64,000 nt of DNA from Odobenus rosmarus divergens (GCF_000321225.1 NW_004450275.1:8127356-8191355); one strand, 5' to 3'; positions 1 to 12,249 are shown, numbered from the stretch's first letter. Numbers and translations are program-made. The notes: generated from the letters alone by a model not told the origin.

Positions 1-184
1 TTGAACGTCCAACTCTTGGTTTTGGCTCAGGTTATGATCTCAAGGTCAAGAGATGGAGCCCCTGCTGGGCTCTGTGCTCAGTGGGGTGTCTGCTTCACCA
101 TCTTCTCTTTCTGCTCCCCCTGCCTCTCCCCCCGTCTCTCTCTCTAAAAAAAAATAAAACTTAAAAAAAAAAAAAAAAAAAAAA
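1..184 (+). mobile_element. CanSINE, old type, 5' head cut off by window edge
   Basis: The body matches the older carnivore tRNA-Lys SINE: an 'actcttggttttggctcagg' motif, a CT-rich middle, a TCTCTCTCTAAA transition and a long A tail (to 184). The tRNA-like head (A box) lies outside the window. Several mismatches to other copies here indicate age. Confidence 0.9.
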
Positions 185-953
185 TTCAAGAAATAACAGT
201 GCAGAGTTTATAAAGTCTGGCTCTCTCTATAGCTTAGACATCTTGATTCAGGAAATCCATACAGAAGGATATACAGGTGAAATAGCTTTGGAGCGTTCAT
301 GGATATCACAGAAAGTCATTCTGTGGCCTTCACATACAAAAGGCATCCCACCTAGATGTTTCTTCTTTGATCACAATATTTTCTCCCAAAACTCTGCAGC
401 TGCGGTCATTGTCCCTTAGTGTTTTGGGTCCCCAAAGAAAATCACCTGAGAAAGGCATCATTTTTGTTCCCTTTGTTAGTATCATGTTTTGCCCACTTTG
501 TTGCTTGAGGAATTTTTTTCCCCTGTCCTTTGTAATTCAAGAAAATTACGTAAAAACAAGATTTCCCAAAAAAGAATGTATATATACCTATGTGTGTTTA
601 TTATACATTTTACTGATAAATAGGATGTATAGCACACAAATGCTAAATAATAATAAAATACATAATTCTCTTTATTCTAAATTCCATATAGCTAATTGAT
701 TCTCATTGAATGTTTCCTTGATTTTTACTGAACTCTTGTTACTATGGTTGCAATCAAGAAATTAGTGTGATTCCAACATGAATGTTGGTTGATAGTTTCT
801 TTTACACTAACAAAAAGAAAGAGAAAAATTTATATTAGAATTTTACTCATCTGTCAATGACCTGAGAAAATTCTTTTTTTAATAGATAACTTCTGGATAC
901 TGGGAGAATGTTCCTTTAATTTTTTGTGCTATTCACAATATAATGACGACAGA
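185..953. other. Unique AT-rich DNA, nothing recognised
   Basis: No repeat family or coding pattern is seen. An open frame at 367-699 (+) has no recognisable domain and lies in AT-rich sequence, so it is most likely chance. Confidence 0.5.
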
Positions 954-967
954 CACAGCATACTTTT

Positions 968-1164
968 TTTTAAATATATTTTTATTTCTTAGAGAAGGAG
1001 GCAGGAGGAGGGGTAGAGGGAGAGAGAGAAGGAGAATCCCAAGCAAGCTCCATGCCCAGAGTGGAGCCCAACACGGAGCTTGATCCCACAACCCCGAGGT
1101 CATGACCTGAGCCAAAATCAAGAGTCAGACACTCAACCAACTGAGCCACCCAGGTGCTCCCAGG
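968..1164 (-). mobile_element. CanSINE, old type
   Basis: Reverse-orientation SINE. It reads T-rich tail, GA-rich tract, 'catgacctgagcc', then the complement of the tRNA head ending 'ctgagccacccaggtg'. A 14-bp TSD (CACAGCATACTTTT) lies at 954-967 and 1165-1178. An open minus-strand frame here is only SINE translation. Confidence 0.95.
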
Positions 1165-1178
1165 CACAGCATACTTTT

Positions 1179-3385
1179 AAGTTTAATCTTCTTTATTAAT
1201 GTTTTCTCCACGTACTTTCTTCAGTCAAGACAAGTAACAAAACAAGAAACCAAACCTTGATGTGTAGCACTGACTTCAATGGTGTAAATACTCCCACGAT
1301 GGCTGATTTCAAGTCACCAGTGTGACATCACTGAGCACAGAGTTGGGAAGGGATGTACAGAAGCAAGCCACTAGATAGCATTTATCCTGTACAAGAGGTG
1401 TAAATAACCTCAAGAGCACAGATAATAGTAAAATAATTATGGAGTGATAACTTTGGAGTATTTGCTACCTTTATTTTTAATATGATTTACTTAACTGTAA
1501 GTTTATAACTTCATTTTTAACAATGGCTATGTTTAATGACCAGCTCACAGAATTTCTAAAAATTTAAAAATCAGCTCTCAAAAGCTACTATGAGGTTTTT
1601 CCAGCACACCATTGACTGTGGCCCTATGCTAGACTGTGAGCACTGATTAGGCTGGAATTTGGGGAGTCCAATCAGTCTGCATCTCTCTCCTCTCCCTCTC
1701 TCCCCCACCCACCCCATTCTCTACTGCCCCCTATTCTACATGTCTAGCTCTCTAGCCCTCTTTCTCATCCTCTCTCAAGTTCCCAGTAGTTTTTGTTTGG
1801 CCATGTTTTTGTTCTAGTTGTTTTTGTTTTACACTCAAAGAAGACCTATGATTCTGAAGATAAATCACTGATTCTCTATGTCCATGTCAGTCATCTTCAC
1901 TTTCATAATGTTTCTTTTTAATTTAGTTTTTTTCCCATGAACCTGAGAAAAATCTCTCATGTTTGAATCGGATTTTTGCAGCTTAAATTGTGCTTTTTAC
2001 TGCTATTGCATTCTCAGTTTCTTTGTTAACTTCCAGTGACTCGCCATTATAGTTTTGGTTTAGGCATTTCCGGAAGCACTTTTATTTTTAAACCATTACA
2101 GAGAAAGGACAAGAGTGATCTGCTGTCTCAAATTCCAGAAATTACACTGTGTATCTATACTGAGGAACAAAAACCCAGAAAGAAGCAGAAGTGGAGAAAG
2201 GGTGAAAAATCCAGTAAATTCTATATAAGTTTGTTACATGCAAAATGAATGACATAGTTACCATGAATGAACTGTTAACCATCTCCTACACTAGCCAAGT
2301 TCCACACCTTTTTACAATCATCTAAAACTTGTTCCACCAACTTTTACATTTATAAAAACTGTAATGCTTAAATTTCAGAATGATAAACTCAAGCGCTCTA
2401 ATAAAATAATTTTACAAGGGCATCCACTTTGCTTTACTTTGAATGACAGGAAAATACAATAGAGGACTTTGTCACTTATGGTAAAGAAGAGAGGACAATC
2501 AAATTGAAGTGGTAAGAACACTTCCTCTTGCTAATTAGCTAACAAAGGCTCGTTTATAGTTTACTAATTCCTAAACTCAGTGTCCTTATAAAACAGAATT
2601 TGCAGCACAGCTGTTTATAAACGTAGCATGTTTAGGTTCAACAGATGTGCTTTTTAGTTTTCTTTAAAGTTGACTCTCTTTTTAAAAGAAGACACATAGT
2701 GCTAATTTCATGTTTTTCTTTTGTAAAGAGGGGCTTATATTATTTTTTCCATACATGTATTTTCTTCCTATCTCAGTCTGTTCTTTCCTTATGATTTTCT
2801 ATTTCTATTTCATTGAATCTGAGTCTTCTTGAATGATATTGAGAATTCCTAATTATTTTTTTAAAAAGCCTTTTTCTTGTTCTTTCTCCAAAAATATATA
2901 TATTGTCTCCATTCTTGGAGCTATATACCTTCTCTGGAGCCTCAGAATATTTCCCTTCCCCCACCTTTGCATGGAGTCTATATTGTTGCTTTTGTTTTTT
3001 TCTTTCTGTATTCATCATCAAATAAGGAAAGAGTCATCAGTGTTTGCCAGAATACTTGTCCTCCTGAGTGCTGGTTCTTAGATCTATACCTGGAAAGCAA
3101 CACAATAAGCAGAACTCCCTCTTTTATTTCTTGCACTGAGCAGGTCTTCATCATATGCAGTTTTATTATACTGAATTAAAATTACCCTCTAATCCCATTG
3201 CTTGATCCTTTGAAACCTGAATTATTGGAGTATGTTGACAAAGACAATGCCCAGGATATAATGCTACCCGGTCTCCTCTCCTAGTTCCCTAGTCTTATTT
3301 GAGGAGATCAAATCTCTCAAGATTCAGTGTACTCCTTTAGTTCCCTAATGCATCCTGCTTTGTTCTTTTCTAGGAGCTTCAGCTT
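1179..3385. other. Unique DNA, nothing recognised apart from a pyrimidine-rich patch
   Basis: AT-rich noncoding-looking sequence. Small open frames (for example 2036-2248 + and 2773-3021 -) are under 100 codons, lack domains and overlap one another on opposite strands. A pyrimidine-rich patch is listed separately. Confidence 0.5.
1684..1780. repeat. Pyrimidine-rich low-complexity tract
   Basis: About 100 bp of mostly C and T with CTCTCC and CCCACCC runs. It is low-complexity rather than a perfect microsatellite. Confidence 0.7.
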
Positions 3386-3434
3386 CTTTCCTTCCTTCCT
3401 ACCTTCCTTCCTTCCTTCTTTCCTTCCTTCCCCC
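3386..3434. repeat. (CTTC)n microsatellite
   Basis: Near-perfect tetranucleotide array of TTCC units with one interruption ('ctacc'). Confidence 0.95.
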
Positions 3435-3680
3435 AGATCCAGAAAGACCATGGTAAGTTTAGGGAGGCACAGTACAGTGGCTCTTTCACAAGCAAAATCC
3501 ATAGAGTAGAGGAATGAATAGACAATTATCTTTTTGAACAAACTCTGGAGATTTTGTCCAGACCAGATGGTGGCAAGGTAAAATACCTTCTCCCCCTTTA
3601 TCAGATAGATGAGATAATATTGTGTCATAAGATAAAGTGTAGACAAACCATCTGTGCTTTTCTAAATACAGTTCCATTGA

Positions 3681-3702
3681 CATTCATTCATTCATTCATT
3701 CA
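3681..3702. repeat. (CATT)n short microsatellite
   Basis: Five uninterrupted CATT units. Such arrays often remain from an L2 or MIR 3' end, but no adjacent body is convincing. Confidence 0.8.
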
Positions 3703-3739
3703 GCTAGCTAAACACACACATAAGCCTAGAATAAATAGA

Positions 3740-3910
3740 TGGGGAGGAAGGAAGGAAGGCAGACAGAGAGAGAGAGAAGAAAGAAGAAAGAAAGAAAAAG
3801 AAAGAAAGAAAGAAAGAAAAAGAAAGAAAGAAAGAAAGAAAGGAGGGAAGCAAGGAAGGAAGGAAATGAGGGAGGAAGGAAGGGAGGGAGGGAGGGAGGA
3901 AGGAAGGAAA
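3740..3910. repeat. Compound GGAA/GAAA polypurine microsatellite
   Basis: About 170 bp of nearly pure purine on the plus strand: GGAA units, a GA run, (GAAA)n blocks, then GGAA/GGGA units. Long open frames across it on both strands (Arg/Lys/Glu-rich or Phe/Ser/Leu-rich) are simple-sequence translation, not genes. Confidence 0.95.
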
Positions 3911-5734
3911 TTTATATCCTAAGGGCAAACCTCAACCAGTAGAGGCTGGAACCAAAGATTAAATAGTCCAGATTCCTGATCCCTATGTAGGACAATTCTG
4001 AGATGTGCTATGCATGGCTCCTCAAAGGGTCTCCAGCAGGACTGAGATCCAGAAGTCCAGAGCTCATTAACACACTACTGATTTTCCCTTACTTTCCCAC
4101 TTGTGCTTACTTCCCCTCAAGCTACTAGCACCCAAGTCCTATGTCAATGTGCTTCTGGGTGAATCCAAACCAAGACACAGGTGCTATAAAAATATTATGT
4201 AATCAATCTTTGTTTTGGTTTGGGATAAGAATTTCAGCCTAAAATTTCAGCCTAGGACAATAATAACATGTTATCAGTCTTCAGATGGCAATGCCATCTC
4301 ATATGATAAACTCTATTATTATTTTTAAATTCCTGATCCTTATTTCCTCCTCATTCTTTCTTGGCTTCTGCTTTATGAGCATGAGTTCATTAGAATCCTT
4401 CACCTATCCAAGACTTGCTCTGATTCTCTCATTTCTCCCTCAGCCAGTCTACAGAGAGGCAGTTCTTCCTAGGATGTCTTTTGGTGTTGTTAGCAGGCAG
4501 AACAAGCCAATGAAAGACTGACGGATCTGGAGGTCTAGAGGCCTGAGCTGTTTGCTTTTCCTCTTTCCCTACATGTCAATACCAAACCAATATAATCCAT
4601 CTACAAGGATTTAATAATAGCAATGAAGTACTGAGTTACTATCAAATTTAACAAGTGGCTTACTCTAATGCCAAAACCTCCATTAGGATCTTTAGAAGAG
4701 CTATACATAACTCACCAAAAACCCTAGGTAAATTTACATAGTTGAATGATATCCACAGAGGCAGTGCAAGCCTCCTTTGTGATTTTTCACTTTTGAATAG
4801 TTTAAGGCCTTTCTAAAGTTTTTTATTGTTTTGCTTTTCTGTCTGAGTCATAGAGATTCCTTCCTCTATAAAGAAGAGGGATAAGGTTATGGTTTAATTT
4901 TTTTTTAAGTTGAAAGATATTACATTAAGTAAAGGTAAAAGGAGTCGTCGAGGATCCAGACACATCTGGAGAAAGCTTCTCTGGTCTGTCAATACTGCCT
5001 GGGGCCCAAGGCTTGCTATTGGTGCTATTTGGTCTATAAAGAAGCAGATGGCATGCAAGAAGACTTTTCCTATGTTTCATTTACTTGCAACAAAAGCCCT
5101 AAAGCTCTGGCTTTGGACTGGTGTTCCCATAACTAAGCTATCTAATCCATTCATCTTTGAGATTCAGGTTCAAATGAGGGTCACCCCAAAATCAAACAAA
5201 CACTACCCAGAATGTCCACGAGGTGATTGGTTTCAGAGGCATTCAACCTCAGAGGGACCTTGCCCAGTGCCAAGAAAAATTTTACTCAATTTTATCATAA
5301 GCTTACAAGCCTCAATGAATATGAGGGTGAGACTGTAGTAAGCTCCTTCTGGAAATTAATTATGCTGGGTCACTTGAAGAGTGTATGGGTGAGGTGTGCT
5401 GGAGTAAAGTGTACTTGGTTTCCAACATCGTTGTGGCCATGCTATGACCAAATGACCCATGTACATTTTCCAGGCTAGCTTGAATTTCTTCTTATCCTTC
5501 CCCTCAAGGTTCACTTCCAAAGGATACAACAGCCTCAGATCCAGGTATTCTTCCTTACAGAGCCTTAGACTCAGGTATGTAGTGGCATCATTAAAACCAC
5601 AGGGCTAAGAGTAACTTTCCCCCAGACTTTCCTTAGAAATGAGGCTGGGTAAGAAGTATTGGGATACCCCATTTTGAGGTCAGCAGGCTTGGAATCCAAT
5701 AAATGATGATAACTAATACTTACTGAGCATTCAT
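3911..5734. other. Unique DNA with one unrecognised open frame
   Basis: No repeat is recognised. The frame at 4910-5338 (+, 142 codons) has no domain, signal peptide or flanking splice signals that I could defend. A second, overlapping frame at 5227-5478 argues against selection on either. I treat it as noncoding. Confidence 0.4.
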
Positions 5735-6260
5735 GAACCAGATACTCTTCTAAGTGGACTACATTCTGTGGCACATTGGTTTTTCTAGAGATGGCTACCA
5801 CAATTTACCCCATCCCATATACTCTTTTTACAGAGTAATGTTGACACTCTTACTATTGACTGGTAGGATGAAGGACCTTTATGACTCCTTTATCCGACAA
5901 CATGTGGAAGAAGTGGAAGAAGTGATGCCATGTGACTTTTGAGACTAGTTCATGAAAAGTGATATACCTTTCATCTAGTTCTGTTGGAACACTTGCTCTT
6001 GAAATTCAGTCTCCATGCTTTGAGGAAGCCCAAACCATATGGGGAGCCCAGATGGAAGTGTTCCAACCAATAGCCCCAGCTGAGGTCAAGATGACTCCAG
6101 CCCAGGCCACCATCTGACTGCAACTGCATAATAGACCCTAAATAGGAATGGCTCAAGTGAACCCAATCAACTACTAGAGCCATGAGCAATAACAGTAAAG
6201 TGATTATTGTTGTTTTAACACACTAAGTTTAAAGTAATACAGTAATAGATCATGGGAACA
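5735..6260 (+). mobile_element. MaLR LTR (MLT1-like), solo
   Basis: The second half follows the MLT1 LTR pattern: 'gccatgtgacttttgagact', 'gaggaagcccaaaccatatgg', a 'gtgttccaaccaatagcccc'-type segment, then 'ccatgagcaataa' and a terminal 'ttgttttaacacactaagttt'. The right end is well placed and the left end is approximate. No internal retroviral sequence adjoins it. Confidence 0.75.
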
Positions 6261-6261
6261 C

Positions 6262-6445
6262 GTTTATAAACTTATTTAGTCTATATAAAAACCCAACAAA
6301 ATAGGTATTATTACCCCTACTCTATAGATGAGGAAAAACCAGGGTATTGAATGGCTAAATAATATGCTGGAGTTAAGTTGCAAAGCTTGGTTTCAAGACC
6401 AAACAACTAGTTTATTAGAGCAGATGTTCTTACCCTCTATTCTAT
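6262..6445 (-). mobile_element. MIR SINE fragment
   Basis: Reverse MIR core: a 'taggtattattacccctact' segment, then 'agatgaggaaa' and a degraded remainder. It abuts the MaLR LTR. Confidence 0.6.
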
Positions 6446-8690
6446 GTTGCTTCCTTTATGCCCTTTCTTTCCTACGAAAAGACACTGGGGGCAAGAAAAA
6501 GTGAAAAATCAGTGCTAGAAGGGGTGGGAGTGGGGCTATTCTCTCAAGCAGCTAGCACCCATCAATTCAAAACCTCCTTCAGCTGTCAGCGTCTCCCCCT
6601 ACCTGGGCAAGTACAGACCTCTTTGGAAAACTAGCACTGACTCCTCTCTGCACCTGTAATGGCAGAGACTGTGCTAGAGGAGGCCCCAGAGAAGCTGTTC
6701 ATTTCACGCTGCTCTCTTCCTCATCTCCTTCCACTGGAAGATTTACCTACTCTACCTGACCATAGAAGCATCCTTGGAGAACACCGATTTCTCTGGTGTG
6801 CTCTAACAAAACCAGCAAGTTCTGTTGTAAAATCTAAAGCCTGTAGAGAGGAATCCTGTAAATATTCAGCAGCAATTCCACCCTGGCTGGCAGGGTGGCC
6901 CCGAAGTGGCCCACGACACTCGGGTGGTGGGGGAGGGTAGAGGATAGAGTGATTTGGGTACAACTCCCAGAGGGAATCAGATCAAACCTTCATTACTTAC
7001 GGTATAATGTGAGAAGTGCTGAGAGTTTGTAATAATCTCACCTGAAACTTCACACCTGGCTGCCCCAACCAACTAGCAGCCCATTTGTTTTGGTGACTTC
7101 TGATGTTGTAACTTTGTACTCCAGGAAGACCGGATTTACCTTTATGAGAACAGGCCTCTGGGAGTGAGGGACACTAGAGATAAAAACACGTTACATAAAA
7201 ATCACATCTAAGTATCTGTGGGCAAAATTCAAAGCCAGCCCTCACCACAGGGACGGCTGGCTAAAATCAGAGCCGGCAGAGATACCAGCAGCCTGGCTTT
7301 CTGAAGAATGATAAATCACTTCTGACCTCAGAAGTTACAGAAATGACTCTCCAAACTGTTCATTTTTAATATCAGGCTGATTACCCCCATTCAACTTCAC
7401 AACAGATTTCACAGCACTGGCAGGAAAATCTATCGGCATTAAAAAGACATTAAATCACCGAGTCTCAGACAGGCAACTTCAAATTAAAACTGCTGATGTG
7501 AAAATAAAAATCCAAATGAATCGGTACTTTCCTTCTAGTTCCTTCTAGTCCTTTCTAGTGCCTGAGATCTAGCCAGCATAACCTTCAGAGCCCCTCGTGC
7601 TCCTGCACAAGCCCCTGTCCGTACCCCCACATCTTCACACTCACACTCCATCCTAAGGATCACACAGCATGTGAACCTCATTTTACATTAAGGAACATTC
7701 CTTAAAGATTATCCATCGGACTTAATAAGCCATATCATCGTTGCCCTCGTGCTTGTTTTATGTTCCCGAAGTTTCTGTCTCTTCATCTAATAGTTCTTCA
7801 AATAAGCATGCTCCCCCAACCCCATTCTTTAATTCTCCAGGCCATTTTTTCCTCCCTCCACCACTGTCTCTTCAAGTCATCCTCAAATGGTTAGAACACA
7901 TAAGTACACAGAGCGAGGGGGGTATGGCTTTGTGACCCCCCATCTCCTAACGGACAGCTCTGAAATTCTGGAAGTTTTTCTGATCACTGAGTGTACTTAC
8001 AAATGTCCACAGCACAAATGCCATGCAGCCCATTGTGATTTGAACTAAAATTTAATTCAAGAATTAAAGCACATTTCTCACCTACAAGCATTTTGCCTTC
8101 CTAATGAATCTATCTTTATGGTATAATGCAGGAGTCAAATTTCAACTATTTCAGGTCATTAAAACCCACAGCATATTTTTAGAGAGTAGACAGGTGCTAA
8201 ATCATGTTAACTGGCCACACTCCATTTTCAGTAATGACAACTAGAAATCCCTTTTGTGACACAGAGATGAGATCTGCAATTGTTTTGCCCCAGGAGACAT
8301 AAGTCCCCTGAGAAGGCTGCCTCACATAGACATGATGTTTGGTAGACCCTCCTTCTAATCATACCCCTCAGGAATCGTCTTCTGAACTTTGGAGGTCCTC
8401 CCTAAAGTCCTGCTCACTCTCATCACAAAACAAAGGAAGCTGGGCACAAATTTGTACCCTTTACCCAGTTTTCCCCAGTGGTGTGGCCACCACACAAAAA
8501 ACACCCTTTATACTACATGGGTCTCTGCTGTCTTTACAGTTACTTTTCCTAAATCTCCAAACATAAAAGGAGGATTGTCAAAATCAAACTATTCCTTGAT
8601 AAGTACATTTCTAAACCTTAGAAGTGGAAAATGGCTGATATTTCCCAAAATTAGAACAGAAATAGTCTGTGAAAAAAATGCATTGATATG
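6446..8690. other. Repeat-free block, possible conserved noncoding DNA
   Basis: About 2.2 kb with no recognisable transposon, which is unusual for this window. The part at about 7000-7530 has balanced composition and homeodomain-like AT cores ('gataaatcac', 'gctgattac', 'ttaaatcacc'). Frames at 6659-6940, 8339-8566 and 8389-8745 have no domains. A regulatory role is only a suggestion. Confidence 0.35.
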
Positions 8691-8699
8691 TTATATCCC

Positions 8700-9330
8700 T
8701 ACTTACTCAGCAATAAGAGACAAAGTGATACACACAACCATGTAGATGAATCCCCAGAACATTATGATGAGCGAAAAAAAGCCAATCTCAAAAGATTATA
8801 TACTGCATGTTTCCATTTATATAACATTCATGAAATGACAAAATTATAAAAATGGTGAAGAGATTACAGTGGTTGCCAATGATTTAAGAGTGGGTTGGGT
8901 GAAAAGTGGGTGTAGCTATAAAAGAGCAGCATGAGGAATCCTTGTGGTGAGGCAACTATTCTGTATCTTGATGGTGTCAAGGTCAATATTCTGGTTGTGA
9001 TACCGTGCTATAGTTTTGAAAGATGTTACCACTGCAGAAAACTGGGTAAAGGTACAAAGGGTCTCTATATTATTTCTTTTTTTAAGATTTTATTTATTTA
9101 TTTGCAGAGAGAGAGAGAGAACACAAGCAGGGGGAGTGGCAGGCAGAGGGAGAAGCAGGCTCCCCATTGAGCAGGGAGCCCAATGCGGGGCTCCATCCCA
9201 GGACCCTGGGATCATGACCTGAGCCGAAGGCAGATGCTTAACCAACTGAGCCACCCAGGTGCCCCTCTGTATTATTTCTTAGAACTGTGTGTGAATATAC
9301 AATGATCTCAAAATTAAAATTTAATTTAAA
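8700..9330 (+). mobile_element. Ancient L1 (L1M type) 3' end, split by a SINE
   Basis: Fits the L1M 3' UTR: 'agattacagtggttgcc', 'gctataaaagagcagcatga', 'ttctgtatcttgatggtg', 'tatagttttgaaagatgtta', then a 'caaaattaaaa' terminus. A young CanSINE interrupts it at 9079-9264. Confidence 0.75.
9079..9264 (-). mobile_element. CanSINE, young type
   Basis: Reverse SINE with T-rich tail, (GA)n, 'gcagggagcccaatgcgggg' and 'catgacctgagccgaaggca'. The 16-bp TSD at 9063-9078 and 9265-9280 differs at one base. It is inserted in an ancient L1. Confidence 0.97.
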
Positions 9331-9374
9331 AAAAGAAATCATTGGATCGGGACTGACAAAACCATACTCTAGCT

Positions 9375-9510
9375 CAGGGTCTGCCAATAACAAGCACAAG
9401 CCAAGTCACTCAAGCTCTTCCACCCTCAGATTCATCATCTGTGAAATGGCATTGGACAAGATCATCTCCAAAGTCCCTATGAGTTCAACAGCTGAGTAAT
9501 TCCAGGACTG
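9375..9510 (+). mobile_element. MIR-family SINE (MIR3-like)
   Basis: Contains 'caagtcactcaagctcttcc', 'cagattcatcatctgtgaaa' and a 'ggacaagatcatctccaaag' segment, matching the MIR3 core and 3' half. Confidence 0.65.
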
Positions 9511-11634
9511 CTCTTGGTCCACAACAGCCTTTGAAGCTGTAGGGGCCATCTGAAGAATCAGGCTACCATGGCAGAGTGGGGAATTTACATACTGTCTATA
9601 AATGCCATTAAAAAAAAAAAAAACATAAGCCCAGCTTCTATTAAACATAACATGCAATGACATGAACAAAGAAATAATTTGAAAGAGGAAAAAAAGCAAA
9701 TACTATTCTCATCATTAAAGTCATTACTGGTTAAAAAAAGAAATATTCTACAGAATAGTGTGATTAAGCAGTGTATTTTGTTTACTATAAACCAATAAAG
9801 CTAACCAGCATTTCTGCCATTTTCTTGACATAGTACACCCACATCGCCCCTCATTTCCTGGTCTCTTTTCATTGTTAAACTATTCTTGTTCTTAATGCTC
9901 TACTCTCTGGGGACCCATAACACACAAAACAGGAAGTTCTCTAACATAGCTTACACTTTTAGAAGGGAAAAACCCAAGCAACTGATTAAGAAATGAAAAT
10001 TTCGCCAATTGTTGTTTGGTTTTCATGTCACCAATTACCAGCATGCTTTTATTCATCAGATAAGTTAAATAGTTTATTTAACATCAGATGTATTATCAGT
10101 GTTGAAATATCAACAAACTGGATAGTCTGTTATATCAAATTAACAGCCTTTTACTATTTTCTGGGAAAAAAAGAGGTCTTTCTCAATGTACATTTGTTCT
10201 AGGAGTAGTAAATATTATGAAAGAAAGCCACGTAGAAGGAATGGTTAAAAAAATAAAGAAGAGGTAACAGTAACAAAACAATATGTAGTCATCATCATCT
10301 GCAGTATCTGAGAAGTTGAGGGGGTGTTTAGTTTCACCAATTATGACAGAAACCGGTTCCTTGCAGACTGTGATATCAAATAACTCAAATATATTATCAT
10401 TATATCTATTAAACTATGCACAATAATTTCTCGGGCAAAACACACCCCTAAGGCATTGAGTTGATTTTGCCCACTGTTCAAACCTTCTAAACAGATTTGC
10501 TGAGAACAAATATGTAATTCCTTTTCTCTCTCATAACCAAATTTCACTTGTATGAAAATTTTTAGAGAGAAGAGAGGTAGGACACCAAACTGGAAGATAC
10601 ATCATGATGCCTGTTTCAGATATTATTCCCAACCCTCTCTCTGAGTCCAGTGAAGAGGGGGCTGCAGGTAGAAGCCAAAGGAAATGCTTTCAAAGGAATG
10701 CCATGAGACATGGTGACCTGCTCGGTAAGGCATTGATGTTTTGGGTGACAAAGTATGGCACAAAGTTAGGAAGCAGGGCCTCCTCCACACCTCTGTGTGA
10801 AGCATCCCTTCAGCAGTGAGAACTTTAGGAAGTACATGGGGAGCCTGCATCCTTAGCAGGACAATACTTACTCAGAAAGAGAACCAGTAGTTGGACTCTG
10901 TTGGGACACATCCCTCAAGAGGCCTTTTCATGTATGGAACATCTCAGTAAAAGTTTATTAAGAGGGGAAAAAAAAAACAACTATGCACAATATAATTTAT
11001 CCCCTCTTGATGACTTAGTAACCACCATAAAATTTTGTGCTATCTCAGACAAAGATAGACATAGCCTCATTTGCTGCTGAACAGTGCTGAGATGGAAATG
11101 GTTTTGATGGATTCAATGGAACCTGTTGTGATCCTGTGAAAAACAAAGTCACTTTAAAATTTTGAAAACTCTTCGCTATCGATTTAATGATTCCATTTCT
11201 CTCTCCAGTACAAATTCCCTGGATGGAAAATGGCCTCCTTATCTTTCAGCAATTGTTATTTTTCCATCTGAGGCTGAAGGGGTGTTTTTCTTAATGATTT
11301 TGTCTTCTACACTAAAATACTCACTGTCATTAATTTCTCAAGATTCAGAAGCTTCTATATTCTTTTATCTTTAGAAGCTTCACACACTAGCTTTGTAATA
11401 TCATTGCTATGTACATATTCAACTTCTTTCCACATATAAATATTTCCTTTAGTTGCTCTATATCAATCAAAAAGTTGGTCAAAATATTTATTTATATACA
11501 ACATTTATATAGTTCCCATTATGCATGAGGCACATTATTTCCACTGCATTATTGTCTGAGTATGAAGGAATAGGTTTAAATATTTCAAGAACTGATGTTT
11601 ATCTATTCCTATAAGATTTATTCCAAAAAGCATT

Positions 11635-11656
11635 CCAATGCTTTTTCATCATGAGA
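11635..11656. repeat. Perfect short inverted repeat (10-bp stem, 2-bp loop)
   Basis: AAAAAGCATT and its exact complement AATGCTTTTT are separated by CC. No T-tract context suggests a terminator, and function is unknown. Confidence 0.8.
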
Positions 11657-11713
11657 AATTTTGCAAAAATAATGTTAGGCATGATTTTTTTTCTATACTA
11701 GCCTTGAAGTGTC

Positions 11714-11760
11714 ATACTTATAATTTCAGGCACAAACAATAATCATAGAATTATAAGTAT
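11714..11760. repeat. Short inverted repeat (12-bp stem, 23-bp spacer)
   Basis: ATACTTATAATT at 11714-11725 pairs exactly with AATTATAAGTAT at 11749-11760. It is AT-rich and could be chance. Confidence 0.7.
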
Positions 11761-12044
11761 AGCATTTTAATGAAACCCATTATTCTCTACCAGACATCTC
11801 TAGCTTCCTGATATCATTTTAAGATAAGAAAGTAATTTTTCACCAAAAAAAATTGTGTTTGCTTGTGAACTTACTTTGACTTTGCAAAGATCATTAGATC
11901 GTAGACGGGGGCTCTTTGCAGTGGTTGATTTTGAAGCACTTACAGAAAATTTTATCTGGCTATGGAGCTTAGGGCAGATGCTGAGGATCACAAAGCTTTT
12001 TTCCTTTTTATTAACCAGAACAAATAGTTTTTATTAAACCTCTT

Positions 12045-12110
12045 CTTCAATTTTTTCATTTATTGAGGTATAATTGACATAATATTACATTAGTTTTAAA
12101 TCTTTTTTTA
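12045..12110 (-). mobile_element. L1 3' UTR remnant
   Basis: The motif 'tttattgaggtataattgac' followed by 'ttacattagtttta' is typical of antisense L1M 3' UTRs. It is short and degraded. Confidence 0.5.
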
Positions 12111-12249
12111 ATTGATTAAATCCCAAGATCATAAAGGACTTTTTTTTTTTAAAGGACGATCTGGCTACTCATTCAATGCTTTAAACACCCACATCCCACT
12201 GCTAAATGTCCATTAGTCCTTCACGGAAACAGGAAAGGAGATATATAAG

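Larger units (their letters stand above)
9511..12040. other. Unique AT-rich DNA, nothing recognised
   Basis: No repeat or coding signature. Small open frames (9993-10202 +, 10604-10819 +, 11162-11374 +) lack domains. Two perfect inverted repeats near 11.65-11.76 kb are listed separately. Confidence 0.45.

Noticed and set aside
367..699. 110-codon plus-strand open frame
   Set aside because: AT-rich, no domain, no supporting signals; chance frame.
3386..3910. CRISPR-like regular repeats
   Set aside because: Simple tetranucleotide microsatellites without spacers, in a vertebrate genome.
3554..3942. Lys/Arg/Glu-rich open frames and Phe/Ser/Leu-rich antisense frames
   Set aside because: They translate a polypurine microsatellite.
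9079..9264. tRNA gene suggested by the A-box-like CanSINE heads
   Set aside because: These are tRNA-derived SINE heads with poor cloverleaf, SINE bodies and TSDs, not functional tRNA genes.
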